From Pseudomonadales bacterium (GTDB lineage Bacteria; Pseudomonadota; Gammaproteobacteria; Pseudomonadales; Ketobacteraceae), in the NCBI GenBank assembly GCA_020062665.1, contig JAGUVW010000039.1:1-58089 (forward strand): a stretch of DNA of 58,089 bases, in the 5' to 3' direction. The position numbers and the translations under genes are program-made. A model generated the notes under the pieces. The model saw only the letters and a program-made list of their open reading frames with translations. It made no database searches and was not told where the DNA came from. Shown piece after piece: positions 8,613 to 19,706 of the stretch (position 1 is the stretch's first letter; every line of letters begins with the position of its first letter).

Positions 8613-10210
8613 AGCGGTGGCACTAGCAGCGTGTCCTTCGCCACCGGCAATAGATCCGGATAGTCCAGCGTGTAGTGCAGGCCCCGGCTTTCCTTGCGAG
8701 CCAGGGCGCAGTTGATGATCAGCTCTGCCACCAGCACCAGATTACGCAGTTCGATCAGATCGTTGCTGATCTTGTAATTGCTGTAGTACTCCAGAATTTC
8801 CTGCTGCAGCAATTCCACCCGGTGACGTGCCCGCTGCAGGCGCTTGTCAGTGCGCACGATGCCCACGTAGTCCCACATGAAACGGCGCAGCTCATCCCAG
8901 TTGTGGGAAATCACCACGTCTTCGTCGGAATCGGTGACCTGGCTTTCATCCCAGTCGGGAATCTTGGCGATTGGTGGTGGCTCGCTGGCGCGGGCATGCA
9001 TGTCCTGGCTGGAGGCGATGGCGAACACCACGCATTCCAGCAGCGAATTGCTGGCCAGACGATTGGCGCCGTGCAGGCCGGTGAATGCGGTTTCGCCGAT
9101 GGCGTAAAGGCCGTCCACATCCGTGCGGCCGTTCAGATCCGTCAGCACGCCGCCGCAGGTGAAGTGGGCCGCTGGTACCACGGGAATCGCTTCCCGGGTG
9201 ATGTCGATGCCAAATTCCAGGCAGCGCTCATAAATGGTGGGGAAGTGGGATTTGATGAACTCCGCCGGTTTGTGGCTGATGTCCAGAAAAACGCAATCCA
9301 GACCCAGGCGCTTCATCTCATGGTCGATGGCGCGGGCCACGATGTCGCGGGGGGCCAGTTCCAGGCGGTCGTCGAAATCCTTCATGAAACGGGTGCCGTC
9401 CGGCAGCTTCAGGTGGCCGCCTTCGCCGCGAATGGCTTCGGTGATCAGGAAGTTGCCCGCGTCGGGGTGATAGAGGCAGGTAGGGTGAAACTGGTTGAAC
9501 TCCATGTTGCCCACCCGGCAGCCCGCGCGCCAGGCCATGGCAATGCCGTCGCCAGTGGCCACGTCGGGATTCGACGTATACAGATACGCCTTGCTGGCGC
9601 CGCCGGTGGCCAGCACCACAAAGCGCGCCTCATGCACTTCCACCAGGCCGGTGTCATTATTCAGTACGTAGGCGCCCAGTACCCGGTTGTCTGGCTGGCC
9701 CAGCTTCTGCGTCGTGATCAGATCCACCGCCACCCGGGATTCAAACAACGCCACATTGGCCACCTGTTTCACCTGCTCGATCAGGGTGGACGAAATCGCA
9801 AAGCCGGTGGCGTCCGCCGCATGAATCACCCGGCGGTGACTGTGGCCGCCTTCGCGGGTCAGGTGATATTCCGTCTGGCCGTTGCCCATCTGCTCGGTGG
9901 TGAAACCCACACCCTGCTGAATCAGCCAGCGGATGGCGTCGGGTCCGTTCTCCACGGTCTGGCGCACGGCGTCTTCGTGACACAGACCGGCGCCGGCGAT
10001 GAGCGTGTCCTCGATATGGGCGTCCACCGAATCCCCTTCATCCAGCACCGCTGCCACGCCACCCTGGGCATAGTAGGTATTGGCGGCGGTCAGCGGGCCT
10101 TTGCTCAGCACGCCCACTTTTGCGTGGGGCGCCAGATGCAGGGCGGTGGTCAGGCCGGCGGCACCGCTGCCGATTACCAGAATATCGTGCTTGAATCGCG
10201 TCATCGTCAT
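8594..10210 (-). CDS. nadB: L-aspartate oxidase
   Basis: A 538-residue flavoprotein that oxidises L-aspartate to iminoaspartate, the first step of NAD synthesis. The FAD-binding motif [16 protein letters not shown] opens the protein. [24 protein letters not shown] (as [18 protein letters not shown]), and [19 protein letters not shown] are the fumarate reductase/NadB signatures. The C-terminal helical domain ([17 protein letters not shown]) is complete. Two ATGs, 10210 and 10204, are possible; GGA lies just before them. It is divergent from the rpoE operon, as in Pseudomonas, and a consensus -10 for it lies at 10279-10284. Confidence 0.96.
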   Translation of the reverse strand: MTMTRFKHDILVIGSGAAGLTTALHLAPHAKVGVLSKGPLTAANTYYAQGGVAAVLDEGDSVDAHIEDTLIAGAGLCHEDAVRQTVENGPDAIRWLIQQGVGFTTEQMGNGQTEYHLTREGGHSHRRVIHAADATGFAISSTLIEQVKQVANVALFESRVAVDLITTQKLGQPDNRVLGAYVLNNDTGLVEVHEARFVVLATGGASKAYLYTSNPDVATGDGIAMAWRAGCRVGNMEFNQFHPTCLYHPDAGNFLITEAIRGEGGHLKLPDGTRFMKDFDDRLELAPRDIVARAIDHEMKRLGLDCVFLDISHKPAEFIKSHFPTIYERCLEFGIDITREAIPVVPAAHFTCGGVLTDLNGRTDVDGLYAIGETAFTGLHGANRLASNSLLECVVFAIASSQDMHARASEPPPIAKIPDWDESQVTDSDEDVVISHNWDELRRFMWDYVGIVRTDKRLQRARHRVELLQQEILEYYSNYKISNDLIELRNLVLVAELIINCALARKESRGLHYTLDYPDLLPVAKDTLLVPPLYLPKG

Positions 10211-10278
10211 TCCAGAAAGAGAGGGCCGGCAATCTGCCAGCCCAAGGGATAAATGTCGTAAAGTCCCGACTTGGCGGT

Positions 10279-10284
10279 ATTATA
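10279..10284 (-). promoter_or_regulatory. Possible -10 box for nadB
   Basis: TATAAT on the minus strand, 69 bp upstream of the nadB start. No good -35 hexamer is present at 16-18 bp, so this is only a candidate. Confidence 0.4.
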
Positions 10285-10337
10285 CAATGCGCCACCAAAG
10301 TGTGCTTCCCGCAGGGAAGGGGACGCCGGCGGCACCG

Positions 10338-10364
10338 GAACCAAAGTTCAGGGTGACGGTCTCA
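10338..10364 (+). promoter_or_regulatory. Sigma-E-type promoter for rpoE operon
   Basis: GAACCA at 10338-10343 and TCTCA at 10360-10364 are separated by 16 bp. They match the AlgU/RpoE consensus (GAACTT, 16-17 bp, TCTGA) at 4 of 6 and 4 of 5 positions. It lies about 55 bp upstream of rpoE, as expected for autoregulation. Confidence 0.65.
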
Positions 10365-10418
10365 CTAAACATTGCCCCTAGAATGTCAGGCAGGGGTCAG
10401 CATGGGGAGTTAATGTGG

Positions 10419-10994
10419 ATGGCTGAGCGACATCCCGATCAGCTGTTGGTAGAACGAGTTCAAAAGGGTGATAAACGGGCATTTGACCTTCTGGTAAAAA
10501 AATACCAGCACCGGGTGATCGCGGTGGTGAGCCGGTTTGTCCGCGATCCCGACGAAGCCATGGATGTCGCACAGGACGCCTTCATCAAGGCCTACCGTGC
10601 CCTGGACAAATTCCGGGGCGACAGTGCGTTTTACACCTGGATCTACCGCATCGCGGTGAACACCGCCAAGAATTATCTGGTATCGAAAGGGAGAAGACCG
10701 CCCGATACCGATGTCGAAGTCACTGAGGCCGAAGGCTATGGCGGGGGTGAAGCCCTCCATGAGTTCGGTGGCCCGGAACAGGAAATGATGAAGGATCAGC
10801 TGGAGCAGGTCGTCTATCAAGCGCTGCGGGAATTGCCAGATGATCTGCGTACGGCCGTGACTCTGCGGGAGTTCGACGGTCTGAGCTACGAGGAAATTGC
10901 CGAAGTGATGGATTGTCCGGTGGGTACCGTGCGTTCGCGGATCTTCCGCGGTCGCGAAGCCATCGACAAGAAAATCGAAGCCATGCAGGTGTGA
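10419..10994 (+). CDS. rpoE: RNA polymerase sigma-E factor (AlgU/RpoE)
   Basis: A 191-residue group 4 (ECF) sigma factor for the envelope stress response. Region 2 is very clear (VERVQKGDKRAFDLLVKKYQ, DVAQDAFIKAYRALDKFRGD, YTWIYRIAVNTAKNYLV) and region 4 holds LREFDGLSYEEIAEVMDCPV followed by GTVRSRIFRGREAIDKK. An open frame extends far upstream, but the ATG at 10419 gives the same N-terminal length as E. coli RpoE and has GGGGAG 9 nt before it; an ATG two codons earlier at 10413 is also possible. It heads rpoE-rseA-rseB-rseC and is preceded by a sigma-E-like promoter. Confidence 0.96.
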   Translation: MAERHPDQLLVERVQKGDKRAFDLLVKKYQHRVIAVVSRFVRDPDEAMDVAQDAFIKAYRALDKFRGDSAFYTWIYRIAVNTAKNYLVSKGRRPPDTDVEVTEAEGYGGGEALHEFGGPEQEMMKDQLEQVVYQALRELPDDLRTAVTLREFDGLSYEEIAEVMDCPVGTVRSRIFRGREAIDKKIEAMQV

Positions 10995-11019
10995 GCGGGA
11001 ACAACAACGGGTGAGAACG

Positions 11020-11682
11020 ATGAACGACAAACATCTCGAAGAATTGTCTGCACTGATGGACGGCGAAGCTTCGGAACTCGAAGTGCGCCGGGTGCTGGGC
11101 AATATCGAAAAGGATCAGGCGCTGTGCCAGAAGTGGGCGCGTTACCAGTTGACCAGTGCGATCCTGAAGGGTGAAACCCACGGTCGGGCCACGCAGTGGC
11201 GTTCCCTGGACCTGTCTGCCGGTGTGGCGCAGGCGCTCGAAGCGGAACCGGAACTGAAGGTCTCACCTGCCGGCAAGAAACGGTTGGGTGCCGCGATGAT
11301 CCGGCCCTTTGCCAATGTGGCGGTTGCCGCATCTGTATCTGCCGCTGTGATCCTCGGCTGGCAGGGTTACCAGGGGCAGCCCCAAACCTTATCCGGCCCG
11401 GTGGCGCTGACCGTTCCAGCTGCCACTGGCGTTTCAGGCGGGTTGCCCGTTGCTGGCAATGGCCTGATGCCCGTGTCGCAGGGTTCCGGTGCGATACGCT
11501 CGGTTCCCGTTATTCCCCGCCAGGACATCATCCGCTACAACCCCGACGTGGATGACCAGCTCAACGAATACCTGATTTCCCACTCCAGCAATGCCGCCGT
11601 GCATACGGCCAATGGCGTGGCGCCTTATGCCCGCGTGGTGGCCCTGAAACCGGTGAAACCCCAGCTCAAGGCGGAGAAGTAA
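11020..11682 (+). CDS. rseA: Sigma-E anti-sigma factor RseA (MucA-like)
   Basis: A 220-residue membrane anti-sigma factor that holds RpoE inactive at the inner membrane until it is cleaved under envelope stress. The cytoplasmic N-terminus shows LEELSALMDGEASELEVRRV and CQKWARYQLTSAILKGE, the RseA/MucA sigma-binding fold. One membrane segment follows at about residues 98-114 (NVAVAASVSAAVILGW), then a periplasmic tail of about 100 residues rich in Pro, Gly and Ala. The ATG at 11020 is preferred over the in-frame GTG nine bases upstream. It is 25 bp after rpoE and 2 bp before rseB. Confidence 0.92.
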   Translation: MNDKHLEELSALMDGEASELEVRRVLGNIEKDQALCQKWARYQLTSAILKGETHGRATQWRSLDLSAGVAQALEAEPELKVSPAGKKRLGAAMIRPFANVAVAASVSAAVILGWQGYQGQPQTLSGPVALTVPAATGVSGGLPVAGNGLMPVSQGSGAIRSVPVIPRQDIIRYNPDVDDQLNEYLISHSSNAAVHTANGVAPYARVVALKPVKPQLKAEK

Positions 11683-11684
11683 GC

Positions 11685-12647
11685 ATGCGGTGGTGGCGTT
11701 CCCTGTTGGTTGGTGCACTGGCGTTGACGTCGATGACAGTGCAGGCAGAGGAGCCGGCGGAACAATGGGTGCAGAAGATGCTGGTGGCCTCGCGGCAGGC
11801 CAGCTTCCAGGGCCAGTCGGTATTGATCAGCGGCGGCAAGGTGACGTCTCTCACCATCTATCATGCGCCGGTTGAAAACGAAGTCTGGGAACGGGTGGTG
11901 CACATGAGTGGCCAGCCGGCCGAGATTCTCCGCAAGGGCTCGGTTATATCCTGTCTGCACCCCGGTTCGTCCGCGCAAATGGAAGTGGGGCGACTTCCCC
12001 TGGGCAAGCTGACCGCCCTGGAAGAAAGTGCCCAGTCCGTTTCCCGCTATTATCGTTTCACCCGCGCCGGTACCGAGCGAGTGGCCGGGCGGCAGGGCGT
12101 TCGCATCAATGTGGAACCGCTTGATGCGCACCGCTTCGGCTACAGCCTGTGGCTGGATGAAGCCAGCGGAGTGCTGCTCAAGTCCCAGACCAATCCTGAT
12201 GAAGGCGATCCGCTGGAAATCTTCGAATTCGTGTCCGTGAATATCGGTGCGCCAGTGCCGTTGTCGGCGTTCGAGCCGGCGCCGGAACTGCAGCGCACGG
12301 TGGTGGAAGTACCCTCCACGCAGGGTGAAGCAGAGGCGGCTGCCGTCAGCCACTGGGAGACCGCCTGGCTGCCCGAAGGCTTCCGGCAGGCGGGGCGCAC
12401 CGCTGCCAGAATCGACAATCCCGATCGCAGTGCACGGGTTTTCACTGATGGTTTGGCGGCCTTCACGGTATTCTTCGAGCCGCGCCAGCCCCAAAGCCAG
12501 GAAACCACCCGCGCCCACGGTGCCACGGTGGCGGTGAATCGCATCCTGACGGACGCCAATGCGCTGGTCACGGTCGTCGGTGAAATCCCCCTCGCCACTG
12601 CCAACAAGGTGGCCGACAACGTCAAGGCGCTGGCACCGTCGCCCTGA
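11685..12647 (+). CDS. rseB: Sigma-E regulator RseB (MucB-like)
   Basis: A 320-residue periplasmic protein that binds the periplasmic part of RseA and shields it from DegS-type cleavage. A signal peptide with predicted cleavage after residue 21 (TSMTVQA, then EEP) precedes the LolA-like N-terminal domain (ASRQASFQGQSVLISGGK, YRFTRAGTERVAGRQGVRI, GYSLWLDEASGVLLKS) and a smaller C-terminal domain. The order rpoE-rseA-rseB-rseC and the 2-bp spacing to rseA support the identification. Confidence 0.93.
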   Translation: MRWWRSLLVGALALTSMTVQAEEPAEQWVQKMLVASRQASFQGQSVLISGGKVTSLTIYHAPVENEVWERVVHMSGQPAEILRKGSVISCLHPGSSAQMEVGRLPLGKLTALEESAQSVSRYYRFTRAGTERVAGRQGVRINVEPLDAHRFGYSLWLDEASGVLLKSQTNPDEGDPLEIFEFVSVNIGAPVPLSAFEPAPELQRTVVEVPSTQGEAEAAAVSHWETAWLPEGFRQAGRTAARIDNPDRSARVFTDGLAAFTVFFEPRQPQSQETTRAHGATVAVNRILTDANALVTVVGEIPLATANKVADNVKALAPSP

Positions 12648-12688
12648 TCGCAGTACCCTGTGGTCTGATTGAGTTGAAAGGCGCTCGC

Positions 12689-13147
12689 ATGATCGAGGAA
12701 ACCGGCAAAGTCGTGGCAGTGGAGGACGGTGCAGTCTGGGTGGAAACCATCCGGCAATCTGCCTGCCATTCCTGTTCCGCCAAATCCGGGTGTGGTCACA
12801 GTGCACTGTCGAAGCTGGGGCGCCAGGCCGTGCATCTCAAGGCCGGTACCTCCCAGCGTTATGCGGTGGGCGATGAAGTAGTCATCGGCGTGCCGGAGCA
12901 TGTGGTGGTGACCAGTTCCTTGCTGGCTTATCTGATGCCGCTGGTGCTGGCGCTGGTGTTTGCGATCCCGGTGGATGCCTATACCGGCTCCGATGGCTAC
13001 ACCGCATTGGCGGGTCTGGTGGGACTGGCCCTGGGATTTGTGGGCCTGCGCATCCATTTTCGCCGCAACCAGCACGATGAGCGTTACCAGCCCCAGGTGC
13101 TGCGTCGCGCCCATCTCGCGGATTTCGCAAATCGCGACTTTTCCTAG
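12689..13147 (+). CDS. rseC: SoxR-reducing system protein RseC
   Basis: A 152-residue inner-membrane protein of the RseC/MucC family. The N-terminal soluble part carries a cysteine cluster, SACHSCSAKSGCG (C26, C29, C35), probably a redox or Fe-S site. Two membrane spans lie at about residues 74-94 and 103-123. RseC is linked both to sigma-E control and to reduction of SoxR. The ATG at 12689 starts the conserved MIEETGKVVAVEDG. In Pseudomonas the next gene is mucD; here 113 bp of noncoding DNA lead straight to lepA. Confidence 0.9.
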   Translation: MIEETGKVVAVEDGAVWVETIRQSACHSCSAKSGCGHSALSKLGRQAVHLKAGTSQRYAVGDEVVIGVPEHVVVTSSLLAYLMPLVLALVFAIPVDAYTGSDGYTALAGLVGLALGFVGLRIHFRRNQHDERYQPQVLRRAHLADFANRDFS

Positions 13148-13260
13148 CTATATCAGCCCGTTGTACCCTCCCGAAACTGCTAATGCACGGTTACCGGAAA
13201 ATCGGTAGAATGGCCGCTGTTTTTCGCCCCCATCCCTTTGCCTGAAGTTAAAACACACCT

Positions 13261-15060
<1,800 letters not shown>

Positions 15061-15063
15061 TCG

Positions 15064-15813
15064 ATGGATTTTGATTTCGCGCTCATTCTGGTTGCGCTGG
15101 TGGGGTTCACCGGCGTTGTTTATCTGTTGGAACTGCTGGTCTTCCGCCGCCTGCGGGCCGAGGGGGCGCCCATGCCGGCCATCATCGAGTATCCGGTGTC
15201 CTTCTTCCCGGTGTTGCTGGTGGTGCTGGTGCTGCGCTCCTTTCTGGTGGAGCCCTTCAAGATTCCCACCGGCTCCATGATCCCCACCCTGCTGGTGGGT
15301 GACTATATCCTGGTGAACAAGTTTGCCTATGGCATCCGCCTGCCGGTGCTGGGCACCGAGATCATTCCCGTCGGCAAGCCGGAGCGTGGCGACATCATGG
15401 TATTCAAGTACCCGGAAAAGCCCAGCATCAACTACATCAAGCGGGTGGTGGGATTGCCGGGGGATACTATCCGGTACGACAACAAACGGGTGTATGTGAA
15501 TGGCGTTCTGGTGGAGCAGGTGCTGGAAGCGCAACTTCCCGCCGGCAAACCGGAATTTAAAATCTATAATGAGAAACTGGGTGACGTGGATCACACCATC
15601 ATGATTACGTTGCAGCGCCCGGCCGAAAAGGCGGAGTCCTGGACGGTACCCCCGGACAGCTATTTCGTTCTGGGCGACAACCGGGACAACAGCCGCGACA
15701 GCCGTTACTGGCAGTTTGTGCCCGATGGCCTGATCGTCGGCAAGGCATTTGCCATCTGGATGCACATGCCGGGCTGGGTGCCCAGCTTCGAACGTAATCA
15801 GCTGGTGGAGTGA
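15064..15813 (+). CDS. lepB: Signal peptidase I
   Basis: A 249-residue leader peptidase that removes signal peptides at the periplasmic face of the inner membrane. Two N-terminal membrane spans (about residues 5-27 and 45-62) precede the nucleophile S71 in PTGSMIPTLLVGD and the general base K126 in INYIKRVVGLPGD. The third signature, LGDNRDNSRDSRYWG-type, is seen as LGDNRDNSRDSRYWQ near the C-terminus. Part of the lepA-lepB-DUF4845-rnc-era-recO-pdxJ-acpS run. Confidence 0.97.
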   Translation: MDFDFALILVALVGFTGVVYLLELLVFRRLRAEGAPMPAIIEYPVSFFPVLLVVLVLRSFLVEPFKIPTGSMIPTLLVGDYILVNKFAYGIRLPVLGTEIIPVGKPERGDIMVFKYPEKPSINYIKRVVGLPGDTIRYDNKRVYVNGVLVEQVLEAQLPAGKPEFKIYNEKLGDVDHTIMITLQRPAEKAESWTVPPDSYFVLGDNRDNSRDSRYWQFVPDGLIVGKAFAIWMHMPGWVPSFERNQLVE

Positions 15814-15863
15814 GCACGTCGATCCGCAACCCTGTGAATCGAGTGCAATGAGAGGCGACAGCC

Positions 15864-16241
15864 ATGAATACAATAAAAAATCAGCACGGTATGTCCACCC
15901 TGGGCATGATGACGGTAGCCCTGCTGATTGTGTTTGGTGCCGTGACTGCGATGAAACTGTGGTCGCCCTACTACGATGATCTGGCGGTAAAGACGGCGGT
16001 GGAAAATATGTCCAAGGAAGAATCCACTCGCACCATGACGCCGAACGAAATCCTGCAGACCCTCAACAAGCGCCTGCAGGTGAACCAGGTGACGCTGAAC
16101 AAGGATGACGTCAAGGTGAAAAAGGAAGACGGCATCATCAAGATCGATGTGGTGTATGAACGCCGCATCCCCATGTACGGCAATATCGACGCCATGGTGA
16201 AATTCAATCACCATGCCACCATCAACGCCCGGGGCTCATGA
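15864..16241 (+). CDS. DUF4845 family membrane protein
   Basis: A 125-residue small membrane-anchored protein. Its N-terminus (QHGMSTLGMMTVALLIVFGA) looks like a type IV pilin leader, with a short basic region followed by one hydrophobic helix. The remainder is a soluble periplasmic domain ending MVKFNHHATINAR. This DUF4845 gene sits between lepB and rnc in many Pseudomonadales; its function is unknown. It overlaps rnc by 4 bp. Confidence 0.85.
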   Translation: MNTIKNQHGMSTLGMMTVALLIVFGAVTAMKLWSPYYDDLAVKTAVENMSKEESTRTMTPNEILQTLNKRLQVNQVTLNKDDVKVKKEDGIIKIDVVYERRIPMYGNIDAMVKFNHHATINARGS

Positions 16242-16924
16242 CTGCAGCCATTCTCGTCAAGCGTATCGGCCACGTGTTCCAGCAGCCTCAATTGCTGGAA
16301 CTGGCTCTGACCCATCGCAGCTATAGCGGCAAGGACAACAATGAGCGGCTGGAATTCCTCGGGGATTCCCTGCTCAATTTCATTATCGGTGACACACTGT
16401 TCCAGCGCTTTCCCAACGCCCGCGAAGGCCAGCTCAGCCGTCTGCGTGCCAGTCTGGTGAAAGGCGATACCCTCACCAAGGTTGCCCGGCAGCTGGATCT
16501 GGGGCCGTTTTTGCTGCTCGGCCCTGGCGAACTGAAAAGCGGCGGCTCGCGGCGGGATTCCATTCTGGCGGATTGTGTCGAAGCCATCATCGGCGCCATT
16601 TATCTGGATGCGGGCCTGGATGTGTGCAAGGCGCGCGTGCTGGAATGGTTCGACCCCCGCATCGAAGGACTGACGCTGGAAGATACCGTCAAGGACAACA
16701 AAACCCGCCTGCAGGAATGGCTGCAGGCGCAGAAATGGGCGTTGCCCACCTACAACATTCTGGACATCGAAGGTGCCTCCCATTCCCAGTATTTCGTGGT
16801 GGAATGCGTGGTGCAGCAGGCCGGCCTGAGTTTTCGCGGTGAAGGTGGCAGCCGGCGCCAGGCGGAACAGATGGCGGCAGGATTGATGTTGACCGCACTC
16901 GAAAACGGGAAATCCCAGTCATGA
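16238..16924 (+). CDS. rnc: Ribonuclease III
   Basis: A 228-residue double-strand-specific endoribonuclease for rRNA and mRNA processing. The catalytic signature ERLEFLGDS occupies residues 36-44, and a second acidic site is in [18 protein letters not shown]-terminal double-stranded RNA-binding domain begins near residue 152 ([11 protein letters not shown]) and ends RRQAEQMAA. Overlaps of 4 bp with both DUF4845 and era indicate translational coupling. Confidence 0.97.
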   Translation: MTAAILVKRIGHVFQQPQLLELALTHRSYSGKDNNERLEFLGDSLLNFIIGDTLFQRFPNAREGQLSRLRASLVKGDTLTKVARQLDLGPFLLLGPGELKSGGSRRDSILADCVEAIIGAIYLDAGLDVCKARVLEWFDPRIEGLTLEDTVKDNKTRLQEWLQAQKWALPTYNILDIEGASHSQYFVVECVVQQAGLSFRGEGGSRRQAEQMAAGLMLTALENGKSQS

Positions 16925-17832
16925 CAGAAACACCCCAGGCAACCCGTTGCGGTTATGTGGCCATCGTGGGCCGCCCCAATGTGGGCAAATCCACCCTGAT
17001 GAATCATCTGCTCGGGCAGAAGATCAGCATCACCTCGCGCAAACCGCAGACTACCCGCCACCGGGTGCTGGGCATCAAGACCGAAGGTCCGGTGCAGGCG
17101 ATTTACGTGGATACGCCGGGGATTCACCGCGAAGAACCCAAGGCCATCAACCGCATGATGAACCGCGCCGCCACCAGTTCGGTACGGGACGTGGATGTGG
17201 TCGTAATGGTGGTGGATGGCCTGAAGTGGAACGAAGGCGATGACCATGTGCTGCGCAAACTGAAATCCACCCAGGCACCGGTGATTCTGGCCATCAACAA
17301 GGTGGACGAGATCGAGGACAAGGCCGCGCTGCTGCCGCATATTCAGGAACTGGCTCAGAAGCGGGAATTTGCCGCCATCATTCCCATTTCCGCCCTGCGC
17401 AACCGTCAGCTCGATCAGCTGGAGGCAGAAGTCAGCGCTCGGTTGCCGGAGAGCGAGCATTTCTTCCCCGAAGACCAGATCACCGACCGTACCCAGCGCT
17501 TTCTGGCGGCCGAAATCGTGCGCGAGAAAATCATGCGCCAGCTGGGTCAGGAACTTCCTTACGCCTGCGCGGTGGAAATCGAGGAGTTCGTGTTTGAGAA
17601 TAACGTCTGGCACATCAGCGCCCTGATTCTGGTGGAAAAGGATAGCCAGAAGCGCATCGTCATCGGTGACAACGGTGACCGCCTGCGCAAGATCGGCACC
17701 GAGGCCCGCATCGATATGGAAAAGATGCTGGAGTGCAAGGTGATGCTGAAAACCTGGGTAAAAGTGAAGAGCGGCTGGGCTGACGATGAACGCGCCCTGC
17801 GCAGCCTGGGTTATGGTGATGACCAGCAATGA
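16921..17832 (+). CDS. era: GTPase Era
   Basis: A 303-residue GTPase that binds the 3' end of 16S rRNA during 30S assembly. The P-loop GRPNVGKST is at residues 17-25, with [11 protein letters not shown] (switch I), DTPGIH (G3) and NKVD (G4). The C-terminal KH domain includes [20 protein letters not shown] and ends in [18 protein letters not shown]. Overlaps rnc by 4 bp and recO by about 14 bp. Confidence 0.97.
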   Translation: MTETPQATRCGYVAIVGRPNVGKSTLMNHLLGQKISITSRKPQTTRHRVLGIKTEGPVQAIYVDTPGIHREEPKAINRMMNRAATSSVRDVDVVVMVVDGLKWNEGDDHVLRKLKSTQAPVILAINKVDEIEDKAALLPHIQELAQKREFAAIIPISALRNRQLDQLEAEVSARLPESEHFFPEDQITDRTQRFLAAEIVREKIMRQLGQELPYACAVEIEEFVFENNVWHISALILVEKDSQKRIVIGDNGDRLRKIGTEARIDMEKMLECKVMLKTWVKVKSGWADDERALRSLGYGDDQQ

Positions 17833-18559
17833 GCCGGACGAAGGCTTTCTGCTGCACGCGCGGCCGTTCCGCGATTCCAGCCTGATCGGTGAATTCTTTT
17901 TGCGCCGTGGCGGCCGTGTTTCCATCCTCTACAAACATCTGAAAAAAGAAGGCAAGGCGGGCGCCAAGGCGCGCCTGCTGCAGCCGTTCACGCCGCTGGC
18001 GGTGACCTACGAAGATCGCCAGGAGTTGAAGATCGGGCGCATGCTGGAGCCGGCGGGCGCCAGTCTTTTTCTAACTGGCACAGCACTGTTTAGCGGGCTT
18101 TACCTGAATGAATTGCTGGTGCGCCTGCTGCAACGGGAAGAATCCCTGCCTGAGCTGTTCGAGCACTACCGCAACGCGTTGCTGCAGCTGCAGGACAAGT
18201 CCGATGAAATCACGCTGCGCCGTTTTGAACAGCAATTGCTGCAGGAGCTGGGCTATGGCCTGGTGCTGCACGTTGATGTGAGCGGCGCGCCGCTGCTGGC
18301 AGACACCTGGTATCTGTATGAGGCCGATACCGGCTTCATTCCCTTGCCGCAGCAGCCAGCTGACCCGGGGCGGATGCGCCTGAGTTTTCTGGGCGCTCAC
18401 TTGCTTGAAATGCAGCAGCGACAGTATGAAGATACCGCTGTGCGCAATGCTGCCAAACGTTTGAGCCGGCTGGCGCTGGCACCCCACCTGGGCGACAAGC
18501 CACTCAAGAGTCGCGAGCTGTTCGCCGCGTTCCAACAGGAAACCAAGAGGCCATCATGA
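17819..18559 (+). CDS. recO: DNA repair protein RecO
   Basis: A ~246-residue recombination mediator that loads RecA on SSB-coated DNA with RecR. The N-terminal OB fold reads [19 protein letters not shown] and [17 protein letters not shown]; the helical C-terminal part contains [11 protein letters not shown] and [13 protein letters not shown]. Two in-frame ATGs (17813 and 17819) lie inside the end of era. The second gives [10 protein letters not shown] and the usual N-terminal length. The 3' end overlaps pdxJ by 4 bp. Confidence 0.94.
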   Translation: MTSNEPDEGFLLHARPFRDSSLIGEFFLRRGGRVSILYKHLKKEGKAGAKARLLQPFTPLAVTYEDRQELKIGRMLEPAGASLFLTGTALFSGLYLNELLVRLLQREESLPELFEHYRNALLQLQDKSDEITLRRFEQQLLQELGYGLVLHVDVSGAPLLADTWYLYEADTGFIPLPQQPADPGRMRLSFLGAHLLEMQQRQYEDTAVRNAAKRLSRLALAPHLGDKPLKSRELFAAFQQETKRPS

Positions 18560-19308
18560 ATTTGCAGAACCGAATCTTGCTGGGTGTGAACGTGGATCAT
18601 GTGGCCACGCTGCGTCAGGCCCGTGGCACCCGTTATCCTGATCCGGTGCAGGCGGCCATTGATGCCGAGGAAGCCGGCGCCGATGGCATCACGGTGCATC
18701 TGCGGGAGGATCGTCGTCACATCCAGGAGCGCGACATTCTGGTGTTGATGGAAACCCTGCAGACCCGCATGAATCTGGAAATGGCGGTGACGGACGAGAT
18801 GATCGCCTTCGCGGAAAAAATCCGGCCGGCCCATTGCTGCCTGGTGCCGGAAAAGCGCCAGGAACTCACCACCGAAGGTGGGCTGGATGTGGTAGGCAAT
18901 TTCCAGCGGGTGAAATCGGCCTGCGAGCGCCTGGCAGCAGCCGGCATCGAAGTATCACTCTTTATCGACGCCGATCCCGCCCAGATCGATGCAGCGGTGA
19001 ATTGCGGTGCGCCGGTAATTGAAATCCACACGGGTGCCTATGCCGATGCCGAAACCAACGACGCCATGAAAGCAGAATATCTGCGTATCAAGGCCGGCGT
19101 GGAATACGGTGTGACGAAAGGTTTGGTGGTGAATGCGGGCCATGGGCTGAATTACCAGAACGTGGAACCCATTGCTGCGCTGCCGGGCATCACCGAGTTG
19201 AATATCGGCCACGCCATTGTGGCACGCGCCGTGTTCACCGGCCTGAAGGAAGCGGTGCGGGAAATGAAGCGCCTGATGTTGCAGGCGCGGGCACAGGCGC
19301 GGACATGA
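18556..19308 (+). CDS. pdxJ: Pyridoxine 5'-phosphate synthase
   Basis: A 250-residue TIM-barrel enzyme that condenses 1-deoxyxylulose 5-phosphate with 3-amino-2-oxopropyl phosphate to give pyridoxine 5'-phosphate. Signatures: [20 protein letters not shown] at the N-terminus, [24 protein letters not shown], and the phosphate-binding end [11 protein letters not shown] with [17 protein letters not shown]. Overlaps recO and acpS by 4 bp each. Confidence 0.97.
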   Translation: MNLQNRILLGVNVDHVATLRQARGTRYPDPVQAAIDAEEAGADGITVHLREDRRHIQERDILVLMETLQTRMNLEMAVTDEMIAFAEKIRPAHCCLVPEKRQELTTEGGLDVVGNFQRVKSACERLAAAGIEVSLFIDADPAQIDAAVNCGAPVIEIHTGAYADAETNDAMKAEYLRIKAGVEYGVTKGLVVNAGHGLNYQNVEPIAALPGITELNIGHAIVARAVFTGLKEAVREMKRLMLQARAQART

Positions 19309-19694
19309 TCATCGGCATTGGCACCGACATCATGGAGATTGCGCGCATGCAGGAATCCCTGCAGCAGCGCGGTGAAGCCTGGGCCCGTCGGCTGCTGACG
19401 GATCCGGAACTGGCCGAATATGAAAAGCGTGGCAACAAGCCGGCCTATCTGGCAAAACGTTTTGCGGCCAAGGAAGCCGCCGCCAAGGCGCTGGGCACCG
19501 GCTTTGCCGACGGCATCACGTGGAAACAGATGCATGTCCTGAATGATGCGAAGGGTGCGCCGGTGATGACCTTTACTGACAAGGCGCTGGAGCGGGCGCA
19601 GGCGTTGGGTGTCACTCATATTCATCTGTCGATTTCGGACGAAAAGCATTACGCTGTCGCGTTCGTGATTCTGGAAAGCCAGACAAGGGCCTAG
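19305..19694 (+). CDS. acpS: Holo-[acyl-carrier-protein] synthase
   Basis: A 129-residue phosphopantetheinyl transferase that activates acyl carrier protein. The Mg-binding start [15 protein letters not shown] and the [14 protein letters not shown] helix (catalytic Lys and Glu) are both intact. It ends the lepA-to-acpS series and stops 12 bp before the convergent hybrid kinase gene, so there is hardly any terminator space. Confidence 0.96.
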   Translation: MIIGIGTDIMEIARMQESLQQRGEAWARRLLTDPELAEYEKRGNKPAYLAKRFAAKEAAAKALGTGFADGITWKQMHVLNDAKGAPVMTFTDKALERAQALGVTHIHLSISDEKHYAVAFVILESQTRA

Positions 19695-19706
19695 CAGCCG
19701 GCCATT

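Noticed and set aside
10080-10418. N-terminal extension of RpoE
   Set aside because: It would run through the promoter region and into nadB; the 10419 start matches the family.
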